Positions 26,631 through 35,670 of a stretch of 64,000 nt of DNA are shown here, piece after piece. The notes beneath the pieces are model-generated. The model worked only from the letters and a program-made list of their open reading frames with translations, was not told the DNA's origin and made no database searches. Source of the DNA: Endomychus coccineus (taxonomy: Eukaryota > Arthropoda > Insecta > Coleoptera > Endomychidae). The position numbers were made by a program, and so were the translations under genes. Within the stretch, counting starts at the first letter, position 1; each line of letters starts with the position of its first letter. The stretch spans positions 42,422,306 through 42,486,305 of the forward strand of contig OY294070.1 of NCBI GenBank assembly GCA_958510875.1, read 5' to 3'.

Positions 26631-28275
26631 TTTTGGTGATGTTTATCATGGCCGACGTTGGAAGCGAATGTCAGAAGAATAAACGTCAAAACCACAATAT
26701 GACTGATGTTGTAGCTACATCGCCGCCATCTTCTGATGAACCGATGAACTATCATACTTAAATGTCAATGTCAGACCAGTTAACTTCAAACGACTACATC
26801 TATGAATGAACCGATCAACCGTCATGCATACCTGTCAACGTCAGAAATGTTAACATCAAGGGACGACATCTATGAGGTCACAATTCAAAATATGACTGAT
26901 GTTATAGCTACATCACCACCATCTCTTAATGAACCGATGAACTATCATACTTCAATGTCAATGTCAGAACGGTTAACTTCAAATGACTACATCTATGAAT
27001 GAACCGTCATGCGTACCTGTCAACGTCAAAGGACTACATCTATGAGGTTAATGTTTTTGCGCGGGAAATTTATGAACCGATGAACTATCATGGCTGGATG
27101 TCAATGTCAGAACAGTTAACGTCAAAGGACGACATCTATGAGACTCCAATTCAAAATGTTACCGATGTTGTAGCCTATATCGCCATCTATCACTAAACCG
27201 ATGAACTATCATAGCTGAATGTCAATGTCAGAACAGTTAACGTCAAAGGACGACATCTATGAGGTATTTTGTTAATGTTTTCGCGTGGGAAGTTCCATCT
27301 CAATTAAAAAAAACGATATATTAATGAACTATCATAGCTTGATGTCCATGTCAGAACAGCTAACGCCAAAGGATGACATCTATGAGGTTAATGTTTTTGC
27401 GCGGGAAATTTATGAACCGATGAACTATCATAGCTGGATGTCAATGTCAGAACAGTTAACGTCAAAGGACGACATCTATGAGACTCCAATTCAAAATGTT
27501 ACCGATGTTGTAGCCTATATCGCCATCTATCACTAAACCGATGAACTATCATAGCTGAATGTCAATGTCAGAGCAGTTAACGTCAAAGGACGACATCTAT
27601 GAGGTATTTTGTTAATGTTTTCGCGCGGGAAGTTCAATCTCAATTTAAAAAAAAACGATATATTAATGAACTATCATAGCTTGATGTCCATGTCAGAACA
27701 GCTAACGTCAAAGGACGACATCCATGAGGTGGTTTGCCGATGTTTGCGCGAGGAATTTCAAAAATTTGACTCATGTTGTAGCTATACTGTCATTTATTAT
27801 TAAACCACACCGTAATTCCAAAAATAATGAACTTCTATGAGGTATCTTGTTAATGTTTTTGAGCGGGAAATTTATGAACCGATGAACTATCATGGCTGGA
27901 TGTCAATGTCAGAACAGTTAACGTCAAAGGACGACATCTATGAGGCTCCAATTCAAAATGTTACCGATGTTGTAGCCTATATCGCCATCCAATAATAAAC
28001 CGATGAACTATCATAGATGAATGTCAATGTCAGAACAGTTAACGTCAAAGGACGACATCTATGAGGTATTTTGTTAATGTTTTTGCGCGGGAAGTTTCAT
28101 CTCAATTCAAAAAACGATATATTAATGAACTATCATAGCTTGATGTCCATGTCAGAACAGGTAACGTCAAAGGACAACATCTATGAGGTGTTTCGCTGAT
28201 GTTTGCGCGAGGAATTTCAAAAATTTGACTCATGTTGTAGCTATACTGTCATTTATTATTGAACCACACCGTAAT
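26631..28275. repeat. Diverged satellite-like array (left, outer)
   Basis: A long array built from a core of roughly 60-70 bp: GAACTATCAT, then TGTCAATGTCAGAACAG, then TTAACGTCAAAGGACGACAT, then CTATGAG. Longer super-units add GTTAATGTTTTTGCGCGGGAA. The short open frames across it (NRHAYLSTS, MSMSEQLTSKDDIYE) repeat with the DNA and are broken by stops, so I treat them as non-coding. Mirrored at 41280-42924. Confidence 0.9.
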
Positions 28276-28489
28276 TCCAAAAATAATGAACTTTCAAAAT
28301 AACCTACAAATTTCCTCAACGTTAAATGATTACTTACGTATATGAAATTATTACACCAGAAACCACATTGAGTATATGAGAACACGTGGAAGCAATTAAT
28401 TTTGTATACACCTGCGTCATCACATTCAGTTTATACGAGAATAAAAGAGCGTATAAATGAGTACAATGGGACTCACTCATTAGGTGAAC

Positions 28490-28760
28490 TATGAAATTCG
28501 GTGTCATGGCGGCTATCGCGGGAATTTCAAACGAGGTGTCTGTTACGTAGATCTTCAAGGAGGTGTCATGGCGTCTGTCACGTGAACTGTCATGGCGGTT
28601 ATCGCGGGAATTTAAAACGAGGTGTCTGTTACGTGGATGTTCAACGAGATGTTGTGGCGTCTGTCACGTGAACTGTCATGGCAGCTATCGCGGGAATTTC
28701 AAACAAGGTGTCTGTTTCGTGGATCTTCAACGAGGTGTCGTGGCGTATTTCACGCGGGTC
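28490..28760. repeat. Three tandem units of about 90 bp (left)
   Basis: Units contain GTCATGGCGGYTATCGCGGGAA and GAGGTGTCTGTTACGTRGAT. A further inverted unit lies in the left-only centre at about 33655-33710. Mirrored at 40795-41065. Confidence 0.85.
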
Positions 28761-28849
28761 TTAAACAGAATAGAACTTTTTCTAGAACCTAAATTACACA
28801 AAACAATACCAAATTGAGAGGTATAATAGCTACAGCTGCAGCACTATCA

Positions 28850-29935
28850 ACCGTCATGCATACCTGTAAACGTCAGAAATGTTAACGTCAAAAGACGACA
28901 TCTATGAGGTACTTATGTAATGTTTGCGTGGGAAATTTATGAATCGATGACTATCATGGCTGGATGTCAATGTTAGAACAGTTAACGTCAAAGGATGACA
29001 TCTATGAGACTCCAATTCAAAATATTACTGATGTTGTAGCTATATCGCCATCTTTTAATAAACCGATGAACTATCACACCTGAATGTCAATGTTAGAACA
29101 GTTAACGTCAAAGGATGACATCTATGAGATATTTTGTTAATGTTTTTGCGCGGGAAGTCCCATCTCAATTCAAAATATGATCTATTAGTGAACCGGTGAA
29201 CTATCATGACTGGATGTCAATCTCAGAACAGTTAACGTCAAAGGACAACATCTATGAGACCCCAACTCAAAATATTACTATATCGCCATCTATTAATAAA
29301 CCGATGAACTATCACACCTGAATGTCAATGTTAGAACAGTTAACATCAAAGGACGACATCTATGAGATATTTTGTTAATGTTTTTGCGCGGTAAGTCCCA
29401 TTTCAATTCAAAATATGATCTATTAGTGAACCGGTGAACTATCATGACTGGATGTCAATCTCAGAACAGTTAACGTCAAAGGATAACATCTATGAGACCC
29501 CAATTCAAAATATTACTATATCACCATCTATTGATAAACCGATGAACTATCACAACTGAATGTCAATGTCAGAACAGTTAACGTCAAAGGACGATATCTA
29601 TGAGGTATTTTGTTAAAGTTTTTGCGCGGGAAGTTGCATCTCGATACAAAATATGATCTATTAATGAACCGATGAACTGTCATAGCTGAATGTCAATGTC
29701 AGAACAGTAAACGTAAGAGGACGACATCTATGAGACCCCAATTTGAAATATTACTGATTCTGTAGATATATCACCATCTATTATTAAACCGATGAACTAT
29801 CATAGTTAAATATCAATTTCGGAACAGCTAACGTCAAGGACGACATCTATGAAGTGTTTTGGTAACGTTTTGTCTGGGAATCACTCTCAAAATTAAAAAT
29901 TGTCACTTATATTGTAGCTATATTGTCGTTCATTA
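28850..29935. repeat. Satellite-like array (left, inner)
   Basis: More copies of the TTAACGTCAAAGGACGACAT core, arranged as about 185-bp higher-order units (near 29070, 29310 and 29550) with CCGGTGAACTATCATGACTG spacers. Mirrored at 39620-40705. Confidence 0.9.
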
Positions 29936-30846
29936 ATACCACACCCTAATCTCAAGATAATGAACCAGCAAAATAACCTAGAAATGTCTACTTACATATA
30001 TGAAGTGTTTACACCAAAAGCACATTAAGTATTAAGTATTCATTTCTACATGCACCTGCGTCATCACATTCACTTTATACTGATTATGAGAACGACAACA
30101 GTCGTACAATGAGAGGAATTCATTAAGTAAACAAATAACAATGAGTGAATCATTTTTTTTTTACTACATACAATCTGTTGAATTTCGTTTAGGATTGAAT
30201 GCGAAAATATTAAATTTGATTGTACATATCGATAGTTTGATTAAAATTCTAATAATGCATCCCAAACGTTATTTCGTTTATATTGGTTCACACAACATTT
30301 GAACGCGTATATTGTTCAAGTGCTTGGAATTGAAAATTCGAATTTTTGGAGCTTAAGTAATAAGAAATCTAAGGTATGGTGTTTATACTAGCGTGTGTAT
30401 TGAAATCAAACTTTTGAGAATATCAATGAAATCATACAATTCCAGCAGCCCGAAGGTTCGTTTGCAATTTTACGAATGATGATGAACGATAAAAATGAAT
30501 ATTTTAACTTTTCTTTATAACTTAGGTATTGACGTAACGTATAAAACTCAGAATAATTCGGAACGATTGATTTTCATTGTTATCCACGATTATCAACCTA
30601 TATCTAAATCAGTTCGAGATGCAGACTTTTCAATTTATCGATATTTCGAAAGCCCACTTATACTGAACTAAGAATTTACAATACTTCAAACTATACATAG
30701 CAGTATATTATAGAAACTTTGTTAAAGATCACATGTTATATAAAAATCGAATGATTCGAGATGTACTCATGAGCTCTAGAAGCCTTAGGATCAGTTGCAA
30801 GAGGTGCAAGTGCTATCGAAAATACGGTGGTTAACCAGCTAAAAAC
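29936..30846. other. Non-repetitive part of the left arm before the protease relic
   Basis: No long frame is visible. Around 30540-30700 there is an intergenic cassette (AATTCGGAACGATTGATTTTC through CGATATTTCGAAAGC) that recurs, inverted, at 34870-35010 and in the right arm. On the plus strand at 30775-30862 a frame reading ALGSVARGASAIENTVV precedes the protease remnant. It could be the tail of a decayed Ala/Gly-rich gene, but this is weak. Confidence 0.4.
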
Positions 30847-31064
30847 AACGGAACGCATTGGGTAGTGTTCAGAAAAAAATCGATAACGATGTGGAATATT
30901 TTGATTGTTTTGGAAATTTGAAGCCACCAAAGGAGCTCGTTCGATATTTGGGTGGGAACGTTAGGATTTTCTACAATAACTACACCTATCAGAACTATAA
31001 TCAAGTGATATGTGAACAGTTGTGCGTGAACTTTCTCACCGAAATTGTCGAAAGTATCAATTAA
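30847..31064 (+). pseudogene. Adenain-like cysteine protease remnant (left arm)
   Basis: Two frames carry the C-terminal half of an adenovirus-type/ULP-like cysteine protease as found in Polintons and adintoviruses. One frame has GTHWVVF, with the catalytic His in HW (30856-30861). The next frame, from about 30880, has VEYFDCFGNLKPPKELVRYL, the Asp-bearing block typical of the family, then YNQVICEQLCVNFL, where the Cys of the CGxxC active site survives but Gly is Glu. The switch of frame falls in a run of seven A at about 30873-30879. There is no upstream half, and no ATG at the usual place. It ends at 31064. In Polintons this enzyme is thought to process capsid proteins. This copy cannot be functional as read. 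Confidence 0.7.
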
Positions 31065-31119
31065 ACCTTAGTCAGTCTATATCGAAACGTCAAGCGAATC
31101 GCATTCACATTGTATTATC

Positions 31120-31669
31120 ATGAGAATCGCATTAGTTGACATTCAGGGGTTCTTCATTGACGATGCCTTCCATCCAAAAGAAATGTGTATACAAATTGGA
31201 TTCAAACGTCATTATTCTTATTCAAACCGCACACATCTTATTCATCGCTAAATGCAAAGGAGCGAAAGTCCGTATGGTATTTACAAAAGTCTTATCATGG
31301 ACTCGATTATGCATCTGGAAATGTGGATTAATAAATAATATTCTTAAATCGATTCAACTATGTGCAGTCGACTATATTTATGTTCGTGGTCAGCAAAAAG
31401 CAGAGTTTTTGAGAAGGAAGTGTATAGAATTGAATATTTTCCCACACATCGTAGATGTTCACAGTTTCGATGGTACTAACTGTGAAACGGGGAAATTCGA
31501 GCAAACAAACAACTTGACCTGTCTGAATCATCGTAATGACGGTGGTAAATACATGTGTGCAGTTCAACATGTGGATGAATCACAGCAGTGGTTTCTGAAT
31601 GTAATACTACCTAAATTATATGTATTTTCTGAAATAAATATTATTATTACACCTATCTCCTTTATATAA
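31120..31669 (+). pseudogene. 'VDIQ' family protein, frame-broken paralogue (left arm)
   Basis: An ATG at 31120 opens a frame starting MRIALVDIQGFF that stops near 31251. Similarity to the intact 163-residue protein at 32202-32693 then continues in two other frames. One, about 31252-31330, has KSYHGLDYASG, matching KYHGIPWNSG. The other, to about 31620, has IYVRGQQKAEFLRR (matching VYVCGKIKAKFLRG) and a Cys/His-rich tail ending CLNHRNDGGKYMCA (matching CLHHPNSVNPMCS). At least two frameshifts separate the parts. The 177-codon open stretch from 31136 is thus partly out of frame. Function is unknown. The gene points toward the 69-residue membrane protein gene and the two stop codons abut at 31669/31670. 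Confidence 0.6.
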
Positions 31670-31879
31670 TTATTTATTCAAATGGTAAATAGCTTTGTTT
31701 ACATTTTTAACAAACCTTTTCAATATTAATACTGATAAAGAAGATAAAATAGCATACAAAATTGCTAAAATTTTATGAATAACTCCTTCTAGTGTGGATG
31801 ATGCTGATATTGTCTCTTGTATAAGATGTGGTAGACATGATGATTGCCATTCAGCGATATGCTCCATCACTTCGATCAT
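31670..31879 (-). CDS. Small single-pass membrane protein, 69 aa (left arm)
   Basis: ATG at 31879 and TAA at 31670. Residues 1-32 are polar (MIEVMEHIAEWQSS). Residues 33-53 form one hydrophobic helix (VIHKILAILYAILSSLSVLI). A basic tail KRFVKNVNK follows. It could be a small virion or membrane-active protein, but no family was recognised. AATAAA overlaps its 3' end (31675-31680, minus). It converges on the broken VDIQ paralogue with no gap. The copy in the right arm is identical. Confidence 0.5.
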   Translation of the reverse strand: MIEVMEHIAEWQSSCLPHLIQETISASSTLEGVIHKILAILYAILSSLSVLILKRFVKNVNKAIYHLNK

Positions 31880-31948
31880 GGAATAAGAGTTTGAGTTTAT
31901 AATGTATGATTGTCTTGTGGAATGTTAAACGTGTAAACCTCCAATTGA

Positions 31949-32188
31949 TTATCGTTGATTCATTGTAAAATTCATTGGGTAAGGTAACACTCCCCCACAA
32001 AATTTGTTTTTAACACCCTCACTCTCATCATCCTCACTATTTACACTTAATTTGTTCAGCAGTCTTATAACTTTAATTTTATCTGCGTAATAATTCAAGT
32101 CTCTTCTTAGTTTATGAACTTTTTCCACGAATTCGCAAAGTCTGCGTAAGTATTCTTCAAACGATATATTTGTAGACTTACTAGATAT
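31949..32188 (-). CDS. Open frame of about 79 codons without ATG (left arm)
   Basis: Between the 163-residue gene and the membrane protein gene lies an open frame that starts right after ATG-TAG. It encodes a charged, helix-prone sequence (SFEEYLRRLCEFVEKVHKLR, then an acidic SEDDESEG stretch, then FCGGVLPYPMNF). No internal ATG exists before the last codons. It may be a gene whose start was lost to the TAG, or a spliced exon. The function is unknown. Both arms have the same state. Confidence 0.35.
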   Translation of the reverse strand: MSSKSTNISFEEYLRRLCEFVEKVHKLRRDLNYYADKIKVIRLLNKLSVNSEDDESEGVKNKFCGGVLPYPMNFTMNQR

Positions 32189-32201
32189 CTACATTATTAT
32201 T

Positions 32202-32693
32202 TTAAGAGTCACAGTCCTTCGTAAGAAATTCGAATAACTTCCAACTATTCGCACTAGAACACATAGGATTCACACTATTGGGGTGATGTAGACAGATAAA
32301 TTCACAATTTCCTCGCTCTAATTTTGGACATTTACCTTTCAAATTCACCACTTCTACTCGATCTAACTCCAGTTTTTGGAACGCCCCCCGTAGAAACTTA
32401 GCTTTTATCTTCCCACATACATAAACAGTAGCATCCGGATCGATATTTTCCTTCAAAATTTCATACAATTCATCATATTCCTGATAGCCTGAGTTCCATG
32501 GAATCCCGTGATATTTTTCACAATGAAATATTTTCTTCATTTGCCTCGCGGATAGTTGATCCATCGATTTTGGTGGTTTGAATAGAAAATATTTCTCCAA
32601 CCTTTTCTCACAGTCCAACAAAGAGAGTTCCTTGATATTATATACGTTTGAAGAAATCGGGAAACTTTGAATATCAACCACTATAGATGACAT
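32202..32693 (-). CDS. 'VDIQ' family protein, intact, 163 aa (left arm)
   Basis: ATG at 32693, stop TAA/TAG context at 32202. Visible features: VDIQ at residues 6-9 after a hydrophobic strand, FKPP at 38-41, YHGIPWNSG at 61-69, VYVCGK at 90-95, and a C-terminal Cys/His cluster (C122, C130, C134, H136, H137, C145) that could bind metal. The same order of motifs occurs in the frame-broken paralogue at 31120-31669, so they are conserved blocks. I do not know a named family. An acidic residue ending a beta-strand plus a Cys/His cluster would suit a nuclease, but that is speculation. It lies 50 bp downstream of the 207-residue gene on the same strand. Confidence 0.65.
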   Translation of the reverse strand: MSSIVVDIQSFPISSNVYNIKELSLLDCEKRLEKYFLFKPPKSMDQLSARQMKKIFHCEKYHGIPWNSGYQEYDELYEILKENIDPDATVYVCGKIKAKFLRGAFQKLELDRVEVVNLKGKCPKLERGNCEFICLHHPNSVNPMCSSANSWKLFEFLTKDCDS

Positions 32694-32743
32694 TTCAAAC
32701 TAGAATGATAAACTATTCAAATATCTAGTTGCATATGGGTGGA

Positions 32744-33367
32744 TCATTGACATATTTCTTTGATGTTATCGAAATTTCGAAAGAGTACGTCGAAGCACAA
32801 AATTTGTAGTGATGTTGGACTTATTCTATAGTTGACGTCATCGACCTCCCCTCCTGTCTCAGAAAACATTTGAAACATCTTAAAGGTGTAAGAATTTGAA
32901 GTATCTCTCCGAATGCTGCGCATGTCCATTATCTCACATCGGTATGGTAGTAGTGCGATTCGATAAAAATCGACACCCATATCATGTAGCACTCTAAAAC
33001 AATCAAGTATATACGATCCTGGTTTCGGAACGATACCCGAAATTTGATGCAATATAATTTTTCTCATTCTTCTATGTTTATATTTGAACTGACCTTCTAT
33101 ATTCATATCGATTATCTTCCAATCTTCTGGAGGGGGAGGATCGAAATCTCCTCCGAAATAGAAAATATCAGCATACGCCCAATCGGTCGAGGCCCCCACA
33201 AGGAAAGTTACGAATTCTCCAGCGATTATCCAATTTTTGGATGGTAATTGTAATTCTTCGAGGATTTTCATCAAATTCGGCGGACATACGCTTATTACGA
33301 ATTTCTTCGCATCGTACACGGTGGTAAGCACACTATGAATAAAACTGTTGTATAATCGAGGAGACAT
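32744..33367 (-). CDS. Possible nucleotidyltransferase-fold protein, 207 aa (left arm)
   Basis: ATG at 33367 and stop at 32744, an intact frame identical in both arms. Residues 48-58 (IAGEFVTFLVG) followed by ADIFYF at 66-71 resemble the GG/GS...DxD core of the nucleotidyltransferase superfamily. Here GG is GE and only one Asp of DxD remains, so catalysis is doubtful. Residues 132-140 (VDFYRIALL) resemble the second core strand of viral and transposon members. A loop PPPPEDW lies at 77-83. It heads a co-oriented group: short 67-aa ORF, this gene, the 163-aa VDIQ gene, then the membrane protein. The assignment rests on motif shape alone. Confidence 0.5.
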   Translation of the reverse strand: MSPRLYNSFIHSVLTTVYDAKKFVISVCPPNLMKILEELQLPSKNWIIAGEFVTFLVGASTDWAYADIFYFGGDFDPPPPEDWKIIDMNIEGQFKYKHRRMRKIILHQISGIVPKPGSYILDCFRVLHDMGVDFYRIALLPYRCEIMDMRSIRRDTSNSYTFKMFQMFSETGGEVDDVNYRISPTSLQILCFDVLFRNFDNIKEICQ

Positions 33368-33400
33368 TATTACGAACTGAGTTCGATTTAGTTGGAGCAG

Positions 33401-33604
33401 TCACACACAACAACACACTCCCTCATACTCTGCGCTATTGACTTTTTCAACCCAAAATATACAATCAAAACTAAATGGTATTCTTGCGGGTGAGAGATAA
33501 GAGGTCGATCGAACTGGTAAGTATACATCTAAAATCGTGAAATCATGAACATTTTCAGACGTGGGTTCGGATCCCTCTGCATCTTTCTCACCAAAGAATA
33601 CCAT
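33401..33604 (-). CDS. Short unknown ORF, 67 aa (left arm)
   Basis: ATG at 33604 (MVFFGEKD) to stop at 33401, upstream of the 207-residue gene and on the same strand (33-bp gap). The middle is strand-like (DFTILDVYLPVRSTSYL) and the end is Cys-rich (GVCCCV). There is no recognised family. It may be the start of a larger structural gene that has been truncated. The identical copy at 35951-36154 shows it predates the palindrome. Confidence 0.45.
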   Translation of the reverse strand: MVFFGEKDAEGSEPTSENVHDFTILDVYLPVRSTSYLSPARIPFSFDCIFWVEKVNSAEYEGVCCCV

Positions 33605-33624
33605 TTTTTTTAATCGAACGCGCT

Positions 33625-33938
33625 AATTCATTTGACGATATGATGGATTGAAGACCTGCGTGACAGACACCTCGGCAGGTGATAGCCGTCATGACACCTC
33701 GTCATATTTTTATGATATTCGATGTGGTTAGAGTCCTGCGCGAACCTTCACACCAACAATCTCTCTGAATCATTCTTCCCAAAATTGCGTCGAACAAACA
33801 TAACAAAATCGCAATCATGCGAACCTTCACACCAATAATCTCTCTGAAAATCATCGATATTCTGAAGATGAAATTTGGTGAATTCTTCACAAGTTGATTT
33901 CGATCCTACACCCATAGCAATTGACTTAAATAATGATT
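33625..33938. other. Segment present only in the left half
   Basis: The right half joins the flanks of this segment directly at 35930/35931, so about 314 bp was lost on the right or gained on the left. It includes a 76-bp tandem duplication with GCGAACCTTCACACCAA (33739 and 33815) and one inverted copy of the 28490-type unit. Short frames in it are not convincing. Confidence 0.7.
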
Positions 33939-34002
33939 GACAATAGTGGAAAACGATGAAAATCAATCGTTTCGAATTATTCTGAGTTTTTATTCAAATA
34001 CC

Positions 34003-34844
34003 TGAATAAAACAAATGCATTACTTGAGTAATTATAGTAGTATAGAGTATTATGCTGCTCAGAAATTATGAAGCTTGAATGGAATTTGAATTGTTCAAGT
34101 TTGTTAACTGAGCTCAGTGGTATAGGTGAGTCGATCAAATGTAATTTAGAATGAATGACCTCATAGAACAGTACTACGTGTAAGGATCTAAACCACTCCA
34201 CTAGGTCTCAGGATCATTTTCGAAAGTTGACGAGTATAGATCTTTTCTAAATGAGTAAAATACCATTCACTTTATTTTCTAAAACGTTCTTCTTTATTTT
34301 CTGGTGAAAACGTATTTTAGGTATTCATTTTGAGAGCTCTAAAACTATTTCTTGCAGTTTTCTCTCCTGTGGTATTAGAATAATCAGTCATATCACCCAA
34401 AACATGATTGAATTGAATCAATATAATATTTTTATATACATAAAATAGTAACATATTATCTATACTTAAAATGTCTTTCTCTTTTCAGATTAACTCCGTA
34501 GGTGTAGTTGTATTTATGTAGAAGTATCTAGTGTACATATAAAATAATTAAAAATAAATTTTATATTTTATTTACTTGAATCTTATAGTTAACTATAATT
34601 CATATTACCAAATAAAATTCTTTCTCTAAAACATAAATTCATTCTGATACACCCCTGTTTAACAAATGTACAACGACCTGATGTGAGAAATGTGCCTGTC
34701 AACAATTATTATAGATACATCAATGTTCCATCATGTGCGGGAGATAAATAAAAATAATTTACACATTATGCTGACTCATAATTTCTGAGTAGCATAATAC
34801 TCTATACTACTATAATTACTCAAGTAATGCATTTGTTTTATTCA
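34003..34844. mobile_element. MITE-like insertion in the palindrome centre
   Basis: Terminal inverted repeats of about 68 bp (34003-34070 and 34777-34844) begin TGAATAAAACAAATGCATTA and differ at very few positions. The interior has no coding sequence. The left end abuts the point where arm symmetry stops (34002), in the tail of the zinc-finger gene's mirror copy. No clear target-site duplication is visible, because the right flank has diverged. Confidence 0.6.
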
Positions 34845-34869
34845 TAAATTGATTTAAATAATTATTAAC

Positions 34870-35010
34870 AATCGTGGATTACGATAAAAATCAATCGTTT
34901 CGATACTTCATTTCATATTTAAAAACATATATTGAGCAAAATGGACAGTTTGAAATATTGTAGATTTTGAGATCAGTATGCTTTCGAAATATCGACAAAT
35001 TCACATCGAA
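34870..35010. promoter_or_regulatory. Recurring intergenic cassette (centre copy)
   Basis: The blocks AAAATCAATCGTTTCGA, TTGAAATATTGTA and GCTTTCGAAATATCGA-AAATT recur inverted at 30545-30700 and again at 38855-39010. The AAAATCAATCGTTTCGAATTATTCTGAG part also occurs at 33955-33985 and 35881-35915. Conservation between genes rather than within them suggests a promoter or replication signal of the element. Confidence 0.4.
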
Positions 35011-35179
35011 CTATAATAAAAAACGACCTGCGCGAGGTTAAATGAATATTTTGTAGGTGAAGCTCCAACTAAATCGAGAAAAATCAATCGGTTGCAACAA
35101 AATATTCTGCAAAGATAGTGTTAGATCTGATTTTAGAAGAGTTAGAAATGTCTGCAATGCATGAAAAATCTCCATCAAT

Positions 35180-35670
35180 TTGGGAGGGTCTTTGAAAACA
35201 GGGTAACACCATATCAGATTGTCATTAGTTAATCATCAAATATCATGCACGTTTGCGGGCAAAGTAAAAGGGAATTTTCGAGAGCAATACAAACGTTTTT
35301 CTTGGGAGGGTCCAAACGTTCTTTGGGAGGATCCAATCGTTATTGGGAGGGTCTTTGAAAAACAGGGTAACACCATATCAGATTGTCATTAGTTAATCAT
35401 CAAATATTATGCACGTTTGCGGGCAAAGTAAAAGGGAATTTTCGAGAGCAATACAAACGTTTTTCTTGGGAGGGTCCAAACGTTCTTTGGGAGGATCCAA
35501 TCGTTATTGGGAGGGTCTTTGAAAACAGGGTAACACTATATCACAATGTCATTAGTTGATCATCAACCACCATCCACGTTTGCGGGCAATGTCAAAGGGA
35601 ATTTTCGAGAGCAAATGCGCTGAGGCGGCACGAGAAAAAACATTTCAAAACACACAGTCTCTCATGCAAG
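35180..35670. repeat. 164-bp tandem repeat covering the 5' end of the zinc-finger gene
   Basis: Units start at about 35180, 35343 and 35507 (TTGGGAGGGTCTTTGAAAAC). Each contains the beginning of the zinc-finger frame. Units 1 and 2 have ATGCACGTTTGCGGGCAA, giving MHVCGQ. The third unit runs into the complete gene but reads ATCCAC where the ATG should be. Units 1 and 2 end with GGAGGGTCCAAACGTTCTTT. Confidence 0.9.

Larger units (their letters stand above)
26218..33624. repeat. Palindrome left arm
   Basis: Reverse complement of 35931-43338. Corresponding coordinates sum to about 69555, differing by only one base across the arm. Most encoded peptides are identical between arms. A few substitutions are visible, for example a Met/Ile and a Gln/Arg codon difference at about 26850-26890 against 42670-42700, and an A/G difference near 33057. 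After a segment of about 314 bp present only on this side (33625-33938), the symmetry resumes to 34002. Confidence 0.95.

Noticed and set aside
26802..27803. Frames with repeated MSMSEQLTSKDDIYE peptides in the palindrome arms
   Set aside because: They coincide with the satellite-like array and are cut by stops at every few units. I treat them as non-coding.
26283..29935. CRISPR-like regular repeats
   Set aside because: Repeats are long, diverged and directly abutting without unique spacers, in a eukaryotic transposon.
33702..33966. Overlapping minus-strand frames with IMIFREIIGVKVR-like repeats
   Set aside because: They follow a 76-bp DNA duplication within the left-only segment and occur in two frames at once, so they are not convincing genes.
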